A stretch of 64,000 nucleotides of DNA from an uncultured Schlesneria sp. (lineage in GTDB: Bacteria; Planctomycetota; Planctomycetia; Planctomycetales; Planctomycetaceae): the NCBI GenBank assembly GCA_903834925.1, contig CAILLA010000020.1:1-64000 (forward strand). The letters are read 5' to 3'. Below are positions 63,910 through 64,000 of the stretch, in pieces. Below the pieces are notes generated by a model that saw only the letters and a list, made by a program, of their open reading frames with translations, had not been told where the DNA came from and did not search any database. The number at the start of each line of letters is the position of its first letter. Position 1 is the stretch's first letter. The position numbers and the translations under genes are program-made.

Positions 63910-64000
63910 ATGAAACGCATTGATGCTTTTTCGCTGTCCGCGTGTTTCTGCATGATTTTCATCGCGTCCACATGGGGCGATTCTTCTGCAGCCGAAGCGG
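63910..64000 (+). CDS. Secreted protein, 5' end only (partial at window edge)
   Basis: The first 30 codons read MKRIDAFSLSACFCMIFIAS then TWGDSSAAEA. This is a signal peptide with basic start, hydrophobic core and an Ala-x-Ala-type end. The rest lies beyond the window. The start follows GGAAACGCG. Nothing can be said about the function; it could be a target of the ECF sigma factor 420 bases upstream. Confidence 0.65.
   Translation, partial: MKRIDAFSLSACFCMIFIASTWGDSSAAEA

Overview
The window is bacterial DNA from a member of the phylum Planctomycetes, most likely order Planctomycetales. The main evidence is the protein repertoire. It contains a BBP7 (DUF1551) beta-barrel protein, three DUF1501 proteins with Tat signals, two DUF1549/DUF1553 proteins with planctomycete-type cytochrome motifs, a DUF1552/DUF1592 pair, a PEP-CTERM protein and an FG-GAP protein. 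No rRNA, tRNA, CRISPR array, phage module or complete insertion sequence was recognised. The genus cannot be named from the sequence alone.

Layout. 0-7.6 kb: BBP7 outer-membrane protein, moeA, mgtE, then a MerR/CarH-like regulator coupled by a 4-base GTGA overlap to a photolyase. 8-10.7 kb: a stand-alone arginine-dihydrolase-like enzyme on the minus strand, a response regulator with a zinc ribbon, and an FHA protein. 10.8-19.3 kb: a DUF1549/DUF1553 plus DUF1501 operon with a divergent AraC regulator, pterin carbinolamine dehydratase, a second DUF1501 protein and a DUF3050 protein. 19.5-29.2 kb: a SulP transporter, an alpha/beta-hydrolase fused to an SGNH hydrolase, a csrA-uppS-cdsA operon on the minus strand, a D-2-hydroxyacid dehydrogenase, an SGNH membrane protein and an esterase. 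29.8-36.4 kb: a one-direction surface-polysaccharide cluster (flippase, polymerase/ligase, glycosyltransferase, AAC(3)-fold acyltransferase, BNR-like protein, acyl carrier protein).

36.4-39.5 kb: about 3 kb without a convincing gene, holding a 282-base tandem repeat, a 194-base inverted-repeat element and an AT-rich stretch, followed by a PEP-CTERM gene with a strong terminator. 40-55 kb: a Tm-1-like protein whose 5' end is tandemly triplicated, an FG-GAP protein, the DUF1552/DUF1592 pair, a lipoprotein, and a DUF1549/DUF1553 plus DUF1501 operon. 54.7-55.8 kb: gene decay, with a probably truncated hypothetical gene and a broken serine/threonine phosphatase. 56-64 kb: a trypsin-like protease fused to a class 3 lipase, hrpA, an ECF sigma factor with a soluble zinc anti-sigma factor, and the first codons of a secreted protein.

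A second layer is intergenic palindromes. One family (five copies, about 95-base core) sits mostly where genes converge. In two copies it is enclosed by longer arms that match within the copy but differ between copies, and those two copies are flanked by short direct repeats. Other palindromes, each with a different sequence, occur at 7.9, 29.2, 33.9, 41.5-41.9, 43.1, 49.3, 54.7 and 58.4 kb. These repeats and the protease-lipase fusion are the least explained features.
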